Of a stretch of DNA of 64,000 nucleotides, positions 51,762 to 60,356 are shown in pieces. Within the stretch, counting starts at the first letter, position 1, and each line of letters begins with the position of its first letter. Origin of the DNA: Marinobacter lutaoensis (lineage in GTDB: Bacteria > Pseudomonadota > Gammaproteobacteria > Pseudomonadales > Oleiphilaceae). The stretch is from positions 1 to 64,000 of the forward strand of contig NZ_MSCW01000009.1 in assembly GCF_001981305.1 (NCBI RefSeq), written 5' to 3'. The notes below the pieces were generated by a model. That model was not told the DNA's origin. It saw nothing but the letters and a program-made list of their open reading frames with translations, and searched no databases. The position numbers were made by a program, and so were the translations under genes.

Positions 51762-53945
51762 ATGAGCAGCAACGAATCTATCCTCAAAAAGATGCGCCTG
51801 GATGCCGGGATTTCGCAAGCCGAAATGGCGGCTTACTTGCAGGTTTCCCAGGGCCAGGTATCGCGTTTTGAGCAAGACCCGGATGAGGTCAGCATGAAGA
51901 TCTATCGGCAATGGGAAGCCTATTGCGGCAAAGTGGCCAACAGCCGGCCATTGGATGTTGGTGATCCGCTAAAGGAGATCCGTCAGCGGATCGAGTTGAT
52001 TGCCAATTATTGCGATGCTGCACCGAAGCTGGTTGATGGTTTCCCTGTTGAGCAACTGGAAAACGGTGAGGAAACAGCGTCAACCGAGAGCTTGGTACAG
52101 GGTATTCGGCGCATTGCGCGCAAACCCCGGATGGGCTTGTTCGGGCGGTTCGACATGGGCAAGTCACGGCTGGCGAATATGCTTATGGGCGGTGACAGCC
52201 TGCCGGCGTCGTACCAACCGGCCACGAGCATTGCTTGCCTGGTGCGACATATTGACGACCAGCCGGCATGGCAACCGGAACCTGTTTGGATTTTCGGCAA
52301 GGGTTTTGATCTGGATCGCCCGGACGACGAAGATCACTGCAAGGCGCACCGAATCATCGGCGGCGGCTTCGAGATGCTCCGGGAGTATGGCACGCACTCT
52401 GGCAGCATGAGCGGGCGCCATGAAGCGGTAGCGGCCGTTGTTTACGTCGATTCGCCATTCCTGCGCGGGTGCGACATTATCGACCTCCCAGGCTACCAGC
52501 ACCAGGAAGGAGACGACCAGCGGGCAGAAATGGCCCGCCAGCTGGCGGACATTATCGTGTATGTATCCACGGCCCAGGGGTTCATGAACGAGTATGACCG
52601 CAGCTACCTGTCGCAGCTGATCCGAAATCTACCGGCTTACGAAACGCCTGAAAACGGGCTCGACCCGCTGTGCAACCTGTTTGTTGTCGCCACCCGAGCC
52701 GATATTGTCGGCGACGCCATTGATGGCATTCTCGACAAGGCCGCGTCCTACAGTTTCGATGGCATCAGCGATACGCTGCAGGATCGTGGCGAGCAAGTCG
52801 GCGTCCCAATCGATGAGGCTGCGTTCCGGCGGCGCTTTTTCACCTACTCCGCAGAGAACGTCGGACTGCGCAGCAACTTCGAACGGGAACTGGGCAATCT
52901 TCTTTCTGATGCCTGCCCCAAGCACATTCTGCGCGACATGGAGAAGGCGATTCAGCAGGCCAAGGCCTCCGGTACCCAGTCACTTGTGGCTCTCATCAAC
53001 ATTCTTCAAGAAACCCTGGATCACCAGGAGCGCGCTCGCGAGGACATGGAAACCATCTTGAGCGAAGAGCCTCAGCGCATCCAGAAGAAAACCGAATACG
53101 AGCAACAGGTACTGAACCTGATTCGGCAGCTCAAGACCGAATCCGTATCCGAGATTGAACAGATCTGCGATGAATGGATCGATGCCGACCGAATCGAAAG
53201 TGTTATTCGCAACCGCTATGACAAAAAGAAGCAAGCCCGCGAACTGGCCCCAGGCCACATTATCGAGAAGATTCAGTTCAATACGGACCAAGTGCTGAAA
53301 GCAAAAGCGAAACGGCTTTCCACGGTAATCGACGAGTACCTGAACGAATACGATATCGGCATTGAGGCAAACAGCACCCTGCACAGCAGCTGGGAGTTCA
53401 ACGCGAAAGGAGCATTTATTGGCTCGCTGGCGAGCCTGGGCACATTCGGCGCACTCGCTTCATGGGCGAGTGTGGTAGCGGGTGGCAGCAACCTGGGCGG
53501 CTACATTCTGGCGGCCAAGATCACATCCGCCCTTGCCGCGATTGGCATCCCCACGGGAGGCACAGGAACGATCATGACGCTGATTCGTACTTTGGGTGGG
53601 CCGTTCGCAGTGGGTGTTGGTATTTCCGTCGCGATTGGCGTCATTGCAGCAGCCATCTTCGGTGACTCGTGGCAACGCAAGCTCGCCCGGAAGATCGAAA
53701 AGGAGCTGAAAAAAGCAGGGGCGAAAGACACCCTGGTGCGCAATGTGGGCGCATTTTGGGACGATACCGAAAAGGCGTTCAAACATGCGGCGGAGGAAAC
53801 GGAACAAGATTTCCAGCGCAAACTGGAGAGCTTGAAGCAGATCGCTTTCAGCACCGATGTCGATGTTTTGCAGGCGCATCTGTCGAATGCGAAGGAGCTG
53901 AAGGATTTTTTCGCCGGTATTCCGTGGCGCCCCTTGGAAAGCTAA
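51762..53945 (+). CDS. HTH-fused dynamin-like GTPase
   Basis: 727 residues. A Cro/C1-type HTH (about 7-45, ISQAEMAAYLQVSQGQVSRF) is fused to a large GTPase: P-loop GRFDMGKS (128-135), candidate switch I Thr in PATSIACL (154-155), G3 DLPG (241-244), G4 TRAD (311-314). Residues about 390-540 form long helical stalk segments (coiled coil, EDMETILSEEPQRIQKKTEY). About 555-640 is a Gly/Ala-rich membrane hairpin, then a basic helical end. Bacterial dynamin-like proteins remodel membranes and some act against phage; an attached sequence-specific DNA-binding domain is unusual. Alone in its transcript with an apparent operator upstream. Confidence 0.8.
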   Translation: MSSNESILKKMRLDAGISQAEMAAYLQVSQGQVSRFEQDPDEVSMKIYRQWEAYCGKVANSRPLDVGDPLKEIRQRIELIANYCDAAPKLVDGFPVEQLENGEETASTESLVQGIRRIARKPRMGLFGRFDMGKSRLANMLMGGDSLPASYQPATSIACLVRHIDDQPAWQPEPVWIFGKGFDLDRPDDEDHCKAHRIIGGGFEMLREYGTHSGSMSGRHEAVAAVVYVDSPFLRGCDIIDLPGYQHQEGDDQRAEMARQLADIIVYVSTAQGFMNEYDRSYLSQLIRNLPAYETPENGLDPLCNLFVVATRADIVGDAIDGILDKAASYSFDGISDTLQDRGEQVGVPIDEAAFRRRFFTYSAENVGLRSNFERELGNLLSDACPKHILRDMEKAIQQAKASGTQSLVALINILQETLDHQERAREDMETILSEEPQRIQKKTEYEQQVLNLIRQLKTESVSEIEQICDEWIDADRIESVIRNRYDKKKQARELAPGHIIEKIQFNTDQVLKAKAKRLSTVIDEYLNEYDIGIEANSTLHSSWEFNAKGAFIGSLASLGTFGALASWASVVAGGSNLGGYILAAKITSALAAIGIPTGGTGTIMTLIRTLGGPFAVGVGISVAIGVIAAAIFGDSWQRKLARKIEKELKKAGAKDTLVRNVGAFWDDTEKAFKHAAEETEQDFQRKLESLKQIAFSTDVDVLQAHLSNAKELKDFFAGIPWRPLES

Positions 53946-53974
53946 CCCGTGGCATCATAGGTTAGCCTGACCCG

Positions 53975-54007
53975 GCCCGCCCTCACCCATCGGAATAGGG
54001 GGCGGGC
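53975..54007 (+). terminator. Hairpin after the HTH-GTPase gene
   Basis: GCCCGCC (53975-53981) pairs with GGCGGGC (54001-54007) across a 19-base loop; no T tract follows. Weak terminator at best. Confidence 0.35.
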
Positions 54008-54046
54008 ATTGCGAGGTAATCGACCAGGAATTCGGAGACTGTGATT

Positions 54047-54205
54047 ATGACTCAAATGTCAGAAGCCGAGCGCGAAGACATCTGGGCCGAGGGGCACGAG
54101 GCGTTCGAGATGGACGAGCCGGAGCACAGCAATCCCTATCGCTTGGGAACATTGGAATATGAGATTTGGCTTGATGGTTGGGAGGATGTGCAACAAGATA
54201 ATTGA
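54047..54205 (+). CDS. Ribosome modulation factor-like small protein, 52 aa
   Basis: A 52-residue acidic protein. The pattern [G]-[HY]-x-A, then NPY about 12 residues later, then an acidic stretch and EIWLDGWEDV matches the RMF pattern GYxAG...CPY...R..WLGGW. RMF dimerises ribosomes during stationary phase; plasmid-borne relatives exist and some affect drug tolerance. The usual Cys and basic residues are missing, so ribosome binding is uncertain. Start ATG 54047 with a GGAGAC context. Confidence 0.6.
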   Translation: MTQMSEAEREDIWAEGHEAFEMDEPEHSNPYRLGTLEYEIWLDGWEDVQQDN

Positions 54206-54338
54206 TAAAAAATGCGATTCTAGCCCTGAATGCAGATAATAATCGCAGCACTTTGGGACATCGAATATCTGAATTATCGAGTAAATTAGAATCATTGAAA
54301 GAGGACGCAGCTTCTGGTTCTAAATGCAGGTGATACCC

Positions 54339-54545
54339 ATGGAAACATTAATTTCATACTTAACAGCAATCCCGGCCGCCATAGGTTTTATTTTAGCTTT
54401 GATCGGCGTGATCCCGTTTGTCATGGCCCTTAAAAATCCACCGAGCAATACGAGACAAGCCGCTTTTTACTGTTCTGTATACGTAGCTGGAGCGGTGGGA
54501 ATGATGTCATTCCTGGCCCACCTGTTCGCAAATGTACAAACATAG
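54339..54545 (+). CDS. Small membrane protein, 68 aa
   Basis: Two hydrophobic helices (about 4-28, AIPAAIGFILALIGVIPFVM, and 44-65) joined by a short Asn/Pro/Arg loop. AGGTG lies 7 bases before the ATG at 54339; an ATG at 54324 is less well placed. Small two-helix proteins of this size may be toxins or accessory membrane factors; function unknown. Confidence 0.5.
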   Translation: METLISYLTAIPAAIGFILALIGVIPFVMALKNPPSNTRQAAFYCSVYVAGAVGMMSFLAHLFANVQT

Positions 54546-54698
54546 TTTGAATAGAGAGCGCTGAATTGAGACTGATCAAAAAATGCGCCCCTGATACAGG
54601 CCTCATTATATTTATCAACTGTATTTGAAGCATAAGCCAAGCGCGCGTATCATAATTTAGAGAACAAGTAACGATAACCAACAACGGAAGTCAGAAGT

Positions 54699-55436
54699 AT
54701 GGGAATCAAAGAGTACGGCCCGGGCGATCATGATGCCGGATTTATCGGTTTTCGGGTGACGTTTTGCTTTGATGGTGAGTATCGGCAAGCGTATTTTTCT
54801 ACCGTAAGAGCCAAATACCAGGACGACCGCTGCCTCTATTTCAAGCGACAGCGTTTAAGGGCGGAACTTCAGGATGCAGAATGGGCGGCCGAAAGTGCCC
54901 TTTATCAATACCGGCGCTTTGTTACGGAAAACTCGTCGAACACAAAACCCTTCCGGGGCGTCGGAGTTCATGGAATCACTCTAGGGTTCCACAGACCGAG
55001 TGGAACGAGTAAATGGACGCCTCATATTGCCGTTTCACGTCCTGGACGCCCGAGCGTGCGCAAGACGTTCAAAAAAGGGTATTTCAGCGCTATTTGGGCT
55101 CAATGTGTCGAGTTATGGGCTACCGAATATGGCGTGCTCGAAGGTGACAGGCAGCGCGTACTGAACAATCCTCCCAACCCAACCCAGTTCAAAGATCTGC
55201 GACGGCACATGAATGAGGTTGAAGGCCATGACATCCCAGCATCTGCGCTATCCGATGTTTTTCGGGAGCAAAGGGATCAACTCAAAGCCACGCGCATTCT
55301 CAAACCGACGACTCGCAAGCCAGCTCTGGCCGACCATTTCGCGCCACAAGATAGCGATCGCCAAAGGGCGGATACCTTGGAAGCCGAAATGGCGACCTGG
55401 TTTGAAAAAGAACGGCAGCAATTCGCCGCCTGCTGA
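54699..55436 (+). CDS. AP2-like DNA-binding domain protein
   Basis: 245 residues. Around 88-145 the pattern GVGVHGITLGF, then WTPHIAVSRPGRPSVRKTF and KGYFSAIWAQCVELWATEYG matches the three-stranded sheet plus helix of bacterial AP2-type DNA-binding domains found in phages and plasmids. The N-terminal part has a similar RVTFCFDGEYRQAYFS strand pair, perhaps a degraded second copy. No nuclease motif seen. Function could be regulatory. Confidence 0.6.
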   Translation: MGIKEYGPGDHDAGFIGFRVTFCFDGEYRQAYFSTVRAKYQDDRCLYFKRQRLRAELQDAEWAAESALYQYRRFVTENSSNTKPFRGVGVHGITLGFHRPSGTSKWTPHIAVSRPGRPSVRKTFKKGYFSAIWAQCVELWATEYGVLEGDRQRVLNNPPNPTQFKDLRRHMNEVEGHDIPASALSDVFREQRDQLKATRILKPTTRKPALADHFAPQDSDRQRADTLEAEMATWFEKERQQFAAC

Positions 55437-55554
55437 TGCACGAGCATGGATGCTCAAATTGGTCACTCGTGAATGGGCGCGATAGCCCGGGCGCTCAGTC
55501 AACATAGGTACACTATTCGGTATCGATTCCATTTTGGTACGACAAGGTTTCCCT

Positions 55555-56124
55555 ATGGCAAAACGATTTTCCATTTCCTATCTGAAACACCTTTGGTGCT
55601 TGGCACTGGTGACCCTCAGCTGCGTCTGGACCAGTTCGGTTTTGGCCACCCCCGCCCTGATTGGTATCGAAGCGCAGATCACCACAGTTGGCGAACTGAG
55701 AGCCATGTATGAGGATGCCGAAATGATTGCCGGATACACGGACGAATTCGGAGGGCCGATCTATCGGATAACCGGTGAGGATGCCGGCGCCGAAGGAATG
55801 CACGAAGCCCGGTTCATCTTTAATCGCAACGGCGTCCCGGTTGCCATGACTGGGGTGTTCGATCGTCAACTGTTTGATCACATCAATCTGATTCTGGGCA
55901 CTCGCTACAAACTGATTCACCACAACAACCGGCCGGGCGTAAAAGACCGACTGCGGTCAGCCTGGTATCAAACCGGGGATCGAGCGAACACCATCGTCTC
56001 TCTGACGGCGCCAAAGGGCAGCGACAAGGTGTATGTGACCTATGCGGATCTGGCCACCCGAAACCGGATTCAGGCCGCTCTGGAACGGCAAAAAGAACCG
56101 CCAAAGCGGTATTGGTGGCAGTGA
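55555..56124 (+). CDS. Exported protein, 189 aa
   Basis: The ATG at 55555 gives a clean signal peptide (basic MAKRFS, LKHLWCLALVTLSCVWTSS, cleavage near VLATP); an upstream in-frame ATG at 55534 is less likely. The mature protein is alpha/beta with no Cys and no known motif. 30 bases before the next gene. Confidence 0.65.
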   Translation: MAKRFSISYLKHLWCLALVTLSCVWTSSVLATPALIGIEAQITTVGELRAMYEDAEMIAGYTDEFGGPIYRITGEDAGAEGMHEARFIFNRNGVPVAMTGVFDRQLFDHINLILGTRYKLIHHNNRPGVKDRLRSAWYQTGDRANTIVSLTAPKGSDKVYVTYADLATRNRIQAALERQKEPPKRYWWQ

Positions 56125-56154
56125 ACCCGACTCAAAGAAAGGACGGAGAGAATC

Positions 56155-56421
56155 TTGACTTCTGACCACCTGAACTCCGGTGAAATTCTGTGCCTGGAAC
56201 TGGACGACCAGGCACTGGATGACCTGATAACACTCCTGAATGAGAATCTTCAATCGATCGAACGGAAATACGAAGCTGCGATTGAGAGCAAGAAGCTGGC
56301 CCAGAGCGTTTCCAAATGCTCGGAATATTCCAAGTTTGTTTGCTGCAGCATCACACCGCCTCTGAGCCCTAGCAACAATCCGGGGTCGGCAACCATCGCC
56401 TTCCCCGATTCCCTCTGCTGA
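56155..56421 (+). CDS. Hypothetical protein, 88 aa
   Basis: TTG start with GGAGAG four bases upstream. The first 50 residues are acidic and helical (LELDDQALDDLITLLNENL); the end is Ser/Pro-rich with several Cys and looks less constrained. It follows the exported protein closely. The 180 bp that follow are AT-rich and probably hold the hip promoter. Confidence 0.5.
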   Translation: MTSDHLNSGEILCLELDDQALDDLITLLNENLQSIERKYEAAIESKKLAQSVSKCSEYSKFVCCSITPPLSPSNNPGSATIAFPDSLC

Positions 56422-56601
56422 AGACTCTGCCGCCGATACGCCACCGCCGACTTGCGAAAAGTGCAATAAACTAATATCCAAAAGAAAAAATAAGCCAGAA
56501 AAAGATTTCATTGACGAAACTGGTCTCCCAAGTCAGTATAGAGACAATAGATCACTATTTAAGGCTATTTACGCATTAAACTGACACTGAAACGGTGTGC
56601 A

Positions 56602-56901
56602 ATGAAAACCAAGGCTGGCTTACTCAACGCGCTACACGACGAAATCAAAAGGCTTCAACTCCTTGCTGACAAGATTGAAGCATCGGAAGAACCGGACCTT
56701 CACCCCATCTCTGACCTGGCAACGGTGTTGCGGGATCGCCGCGAGAGCCTGAGACTCAGCGTCACGGACGTTTCCGATTTAGCCGGGCTCTCCCCAAATA
56801 CCTACCGGGTACTAGAAACGGGCGCTGGCAACCCAACGATCACGACACTGACGGGGATTGGTAAAGTCCTGAACTTTGATGTGTGGCTGGAGCTCAAATG
56901 A
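56602..56901 (+). CDS. hipB: HipB-type HTH antitoxin/repressor of a HipBST module
   Basis: 99 residues: an N-terminal helical extension of about 35 residues, then an XRE HTH (about 38-95, LRLSVTDVSDLAGLSPNTYR with GNPTITTLTGIGKVL), the HipB class. It should bind the operator in the AT-rich 56422-56601 region and repress the operon. The stop overlaps the ATG of the next gene (ATGA). Gene order hipB-hipS-hipT identifies the module. Confidence 0.85.
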   Translation: MKTKAGLLNALHDEIKRLQLLADKIEASEEPDLHPISDLATVLRDRRESLRLSVTDVSDLAGLSPNTYRVLETGAGNPTITTLTGIGKVLNFDVWLELK

Positions 56902-57215
56902 AAGCGCTTGTCAAAATGAATGGAATTGTCGCCGGAACCTTGAGCAGACAGGGTTCAAAAGTGATGTTTGAGTATGATAAGGGCTATCTGACACTCGGAC
57001 AGCCTGCTTTGAGCAAAAGCCTACCGTTACGGACTGAGCCCTATGAATCTGAAGGCTTACCCGCCTATTTCAGCGGTTTGGTGAGCGAAGGCTGGCTTAA
57101 ACGAGTTCAATCCAGAGAGCAACGCATCGACCCTGACGACGACTTCGCCTTGCTTGTCCACAACGGAGACGACCTACCCGGAGCCATAACCATTGAACTG
57201 CTTGATCTGTCTTAA
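56898..57215 (+). CDS. hipS: HipS (HipA N-subdomain 1) antitoxin
   Basis: 105 residues matching only the N-terminal domain of HipA (LVKMNGIVAGTLSRQG, YLTLGQPALSKSLPL, LPAYFSGLVSEGWL, DDFALLVHNGDDLPGAI). In the tripartite HipBST system this separate small protein, not HipB, neutralises the kinase. Translation is coupled to hipB, and its end overlaps the kinase start by 23 bases. Confidence 0.85.
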   Translation: MKALVKMNGIVAGTLSRQGSKVMFEYDKGYLTLGQPALSKSLPLRTEPYESEGLPAYFSGLVSEGWLKRVQSREQRIDPDDDFALLVHNGDDLPGAITIELLDLS

Positions 57216-58203
57216 AACGCTGCCTGAGAAGGGAACGTCTGGCTACCACGGGAAATGCCTTGAGCGCCTTTTCGGAGACAAGGAGGTTGACCTGGATCTG
57301 CCTGAGAACCGGAAAGATCTCGTATCTAAGATGCCCAAACAGACCAAAGGATTCTCCATCAGCGGCGTTCAAATGAAGTGCCAGATGGCGATTGAGGACA
57401 AAAAACTCAAGCTCGTGGACCACAACGGGCAGTTCATCATGAAGCCCTCTCCTGAAGAGTATGCGAACGTCGCGGAGAATGAGCACGCCACCCTTACCCT
57501 GATGGATCGCATTGGGTTTGATGTCCCTCCATGTGGACTTCTGAGGCTGCAGGACGACCACCTGGTGTTCATTATCCGACGCTATGACCGGGATTTTGAA
57601 ACGGGCATGAAAGCGCATCAGGAAGATGCCATGCAGGCCCTAGGGATCACCAACGAAGACGCCTCGAATAAGTACACCTCTGCCAGCTATGAGGAAGTCC
57701 TGAAAATGGTCATCAAGGAAGCCGGTATGGCCGTGGCCATGGAGTTACTGCTCCGGCTGGTGTTCAGCTATGCGGTGGGCAATGATGATCATCATCTGAA
57801 GAATATCAGCTTCTACCATGACCCCATGTTCAGGCTGACACCGTGCTACGATGTGCTGGCCTCCAGCCTGTATAGCTCGGCGTCCGAGAACCCAATGGCT
57901 CTGCCCTTCTTTGAAGATCGAGAGGCGCTACCGAGCTATTACGGGAACATGGGAAATGGTTTCTATGCGGGGTCGGATTTTATTGAACTGGGCGTCAGAG
58001 CAGGTCTGTTGGAGGCCGCTGTTCGCAAACGCATTTCTCAGCTGCTGAGAAAAGTGGCCAGGCTCGCCCCCGCTGCGATCCATGATTCCTATATGCCTGA
58101 CGAGATGAAAGAAAAGTATGTGAATCTTGTTCGCCAAAGACTCACGTTTCTTGATGTGTTGGACTACACAAACCCAAAACCGACGAGAGAGGGTAGCCGG
58201 TGA
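57193..58203 (+). CDS. hipT: HipT serine/threonine kinase toxin
   Basis: 336 residues from a TTG inside the hipS end. The N-terminus carries C-x2-C...C (MNCLICLKT, GYHGKC). The Gly-rich loop GFSISGVQ has the SIS motif (55-57) where HipT proteins autophosphorylate; FIMKPSP gives the ATP lysine (K84), AENEHATLTLM follows, GNDDHHLKN (196-204) is the catalytic loop and CYDVLASS the DFG-like segment. HipT phosphorylates tryptophanyl-tRNA synthetase in E. coli. Catalytic residues are all present, so the toxin looks active. A terminator lies about 160 bp downstream. Confidence 0.88.
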   Translation: MNCLICLKTLPEKGTSGYHGKCLERLFGDKEVDLDLPENRKDLVSKMPKQTKGFSISGVQMKCQMAIEDKKLKLVDHNGQFIMKPSPEEYANVAENEHATLTLMDRIGFDVPPCGLLRLQDDHLVFIIRRYDRDFETGMKAHQEDAMQALGITNEDASNKYTSASYEEVLKMVIKEAGMAVAMELLLRLVFSYAVGNDDHHLKNISFYHDPMFRLTPCYDVLASSLYSSASENPMALPFFEDREALPSYYGNMGNGFYAGSDFIELGVRAGLLEAAVRKRISQLLRKVARLAPAAIHDSYMPDEMKEKYVNLVRQRLTFLDVLDYTNPKPTREGSR

Positions 58204-58364
58204 ACATCGCTGCAATCCGAATAAATCAGGATCAACGCTTTTCTCTCGCCAGCGTTTCAATTTGACCTACAATATCGGTACGCCGCCGGGCAGACTTTGT
58301 GCTGGCCGACGGATTGCAACTATAGGTTGGTTATTTTTCGCACGGCTCACCAATCACCAACTTC

Positions 58365-58388
58365 CCGGCTTTATGCCGGCTTTTTTTT
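58365..58388 (+). terminator. Intrinsic terminator downstream of hipBST
   Basis: CCGGC (58365-58369) and GCCGG (58375-58379) form a short stem with TTTAT loop, followed by C and eight T. It is immediately followed by another imperfect hairpin (58389-58409). Confidence 0.8.
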
Positions 58389-58560
58389 GTGTGCCCGGCA
58401 CGGGCGCACAATCGGGATAGTGGGGAGCCATGAGGCTCCGCCCCTCCCCCACCACCCGGCATGCGGGTCCGCACCGGGCGGTTCGAGACGTTGAGGTTTC
58501 ACGAGAGTTTCGGCACACCCAACCGGTCGAGAAACTCAGTGGCGAGGACGCGCTGGTCGC
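58389..58560 (-). other. Possible group II intron 3' relic
   Basis: Read on the minus strand, the segment contains a long hairpin (CCGCCCGG and TGCG pairing with CGCA and CCGGGTGG across GACC) with a two-base bulge, the size and shape of a domain V, then GAGCCTCATGGCTC and an end of TATCCCGAT. Bacterial class C introns end this way and sit near terminators, as here. The upstream intron and reverse transcriptase are missing. It abuts the IS200/IS605-type element, which may have cut it. Recognised by pattern memory only. Confidence 0.4.
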
Positions 58561-58640
58561 TGACCCGGTGCGCGACAAGCCCCGCCGTTCAGGGCGGGGA
58601 AGGATAGCGCGGACGGCGCAGCCGTCCTTGTCTTTGGGTT

Positions 58641-59054
58641 TCAGTGTGGGGTTTGCTGCTGCTCGATGTACTGGCGCACGATGGAAATCGGCGCGCCGCC
58701 GCAGCTTGAAGCGAAATAGGACGGCGACCACAGCACGCCTTTCCAGTAGCGCTTCTGGATGTCGGGCCGTTCCTTCCGCAGCAGGCGACTGGAGACGCCT
58801 TTGAGGCTGTTCACGAGCTTGGAGACAGCCACCTTGGGCGGGTATTCCACAAGCAGGTGAACGTGATCGTCCTCGCCGTCCATCTCGATCAGTTGCGCCT
58901 CGAAGTCGGCGCAGACCTTGGCGAAGATCGTGCGCAGCCGGTTGATAGCGTCACCATCGAATACCCTGCGGCGATATTTCGCTACAAAGACCAAATGGAC
59001 ATGCATCTTAAAAACGCAGTGTCGTCCATGCCTAATATCGTTGTCGTCGCTCAT
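58641..59054 (-). CDS. tnpA: TnpA Y1 transposase (IS200/IS605)
   Basis: 137 residues from ATG 59054; longer in-frame extensions over tnpB are shadow. HUH motif HVH in EDDHVHLLVEYPPK (about 64-66), and the nucleophile Tyr in SIVRQYIEQQ (about 129). Full family length and all active-site parts present. It cleaves and joins single-stranded transposon ends. Starts 22 bases from the divergent tnpB start. Confidence 0.9.
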   Translation of the reverse strand: MSDDNDIRHGRHCVFKMHVHLVFVAKYRRRVFDGDAINRLRTIFAKVCADFEAQLIEMDGEDDHVHLLVEYPPKVAVSKLVNSLKGVSSRLLRKERPDIQKRYWKGVLWSPSYFASSCGGAPISIVRQYIEQQQTPH

Positions 59055-59075
59055 AGGCCAAATTATAATATCCGC

Positions 59076-60299
59076 ATGCAACGCCTCCAAGCCTTCAAAT
59101 ACGAACTGCGACCAGACGGCCAGCAAGAGCGGCAAATGCGCCGCTTCGCCGGTTCGTGCCGGTTCGTCTACAACAAGGGGCTGGCGTTGCAGAAAGAGCG
59201 CTACGAGCGCGGAGAGAAGAAGCTGGGCTACGCCGGGCTGTGCAAGCTGCTCACCGAGTGGCGCAACAGCGCGGAAACGGCTTGGCTGGCCGATGCGCCG
59301 GTCCATCCCTTGCAACAGGCGCTCAAGGATTTGGAGCGGGCCTACAGCAACTTCTTCGCCAAGCGGGCCGACTTTCCACGTTTCAAGAAGAAAGGCCAGC
59401 GCGACAGCTTCCGCTACCCCGACCCGAAGCAGATCAAGCTCGATCAGGGCAACAGTCGCATCTTCCTGCCCAAGCTGGGATGGCTGCGCTACCGCAATAG
59501 TCGCGAGGTGCTGGGTACAGTCAGAAATGTCACCGTGAGCCAGTCTTGCGGCAAGTGGTTCGTAAGCATCCAGACCGAGCGCGAAGTTGAGCAGCCCGTG
59601 CCGCAGGCCACCACAGCAGTGGGTATCGACATGGGCGTGATCCGCTTCGCCACACTCTCGGACGGCACGTTCTACGCGCCGCTCAACAGCTTCAAGCGGC
59701 ATGAAACGGCCCTGCGCAAAGCGCAGCAGGCCATGAGCCGCAAAACCAAATTCAGCAACAACTGGAAGAAGGCGAAAGCCCGAGTCCAGCGCATTCACTC
59801 CCGTATCGGCAACGCCCGCCGCGACTTCCTGCACAAGACCTCGACCGCGATCAGCCAAAACCACGCGATGGTGTGTATCGAGGATTTGCAGGTACGGAAC
59901 ATATCAAGGTCAGCGGCAGGTACTACCGAACAACCGGGACGAAACGTTCGGGCCAAGTCCGGCCTGAACAAGTCCATCCTCGATCAAGGCTGGTTCGAGT
60001 TCCGCCGCCAACTGGATTACAAGCTGGCGTGGCAAGGCGGCTGGCTGGTTGCAGTGCCGCCACAGAACACGAGCCGTTCCTGTCCGTGCTGCGGCCATGT
60101 GTCTGCCGACAACCGGCAGACGCAAGCCCGATTTGCATGTGTGGAATGTGGCTTCGAGGAAAACGCCGATGTGGTCGGCGCGATCAATGTGCTAAGGGCG
60201 GGACACGCCCGGTTCGCCTGTGAAGTGAGCGATGCAGTAGGGTCGCCAGCAGCAGGAACCCACCGAAGCGACTCAGGGGCGGCTCAATGCCACCCCTGA
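59076..60299 (+). CDS. tnpB: TnpB RNA-guided nuclease 1
   Basis: 407 residues from ATG 59076. RuvC catalytic residues are complete: D185 in GIDMGVIRFATL, E269 in CIEDLQVRN and D365 in ENADVVGAIN; the zinc finger has CPCCG and CVECG. TnpB cuts DNA under guidance of an omega RNA made from its 3' end and the right end of the element, favouring retention of the insertion. Likely active. Divergent from tnpA. Confidence 0.9.
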   Translation: MQRLQAFKYELRPDGQQERQMRRFAGSCRFVYNKGLALQKERYERGEKKLGYAGLCKLLTEWRNSAETAWLADAPVHPLQQALKDLERAYSNFFAKRADFPRFKKKGQRDSFRYPDPKQIKLDQGNSRIFLPKLGWLRYRNSREVLGTVRNVTVSQSCGKWFVSIQTEREVEQPVPQATTAVGIDMGVIRFATLSDGTFYAPLNSFKRHETALRKAQQAMSRKTKFSNNWKKAKARVQRIHSRIGNARRDFLHKTSTAISQNHAMVCIEDLQVRNISRSAAGTTEQPGRNVRAKSGLNKSILDQGWFEFRRQLDYKLAWQGGWLVAVPPQNTSRSCPCCGHVSADNRQTQARFACVECGFEENADVVGAINVLRAGHARFACEVSDAVGSPAAGTHRSDSGAAQCHP

Positions 60300-60342
60300 G
60301 CGCCGTAGGAATCTCCGGCCTTCAGGCCGGGGAGGATGTCAA
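60180..60342 (+). ncRNA. Predicted omega RNA (reRNA) of TnpB 1
   Basis: In this family the guide RNA scaffold spans the end of tnpB to the right end, with the guide taken from the flanking DNA. The right-end hairpin (60315-60330) and terminal GAGGATGTCAA fit. Location inferred from family knowledge, not from a direct signal; the 5' limit is approximate. Confidence 0.4.
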
Positions 60343-60356
60343 CTCTCGGATTCCCA

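Larger units (their letters stand above)
58580..60342. mobile_element. IS200/IS605-type element 1 (tnpA and tnpB divergent)
   Basis: A complete-looking element. Left-end hairpin at 58580-58599 (CCCCGCC / GGCGGGG), Y1 transposase on the minus strand, tnpB on the plus strand, right-end hairpin 60315-60330 (CCGGCC / GGCCGG) and the terminal word GAGGATGTCAA at 60332-60342. Such elements move as single strands and make no target duplication. Exact ends are inferred from the hairpins. It lies between hipBST and vapBC. Confidence 0.75.

Noticed and set aside
58641..59864. A 407-residue minus-strand frame covering tnpA and the start of tnpB
   Set aside because: Only the last 137 residues match the transposase; the N-terminal part is antisense to tnpB.
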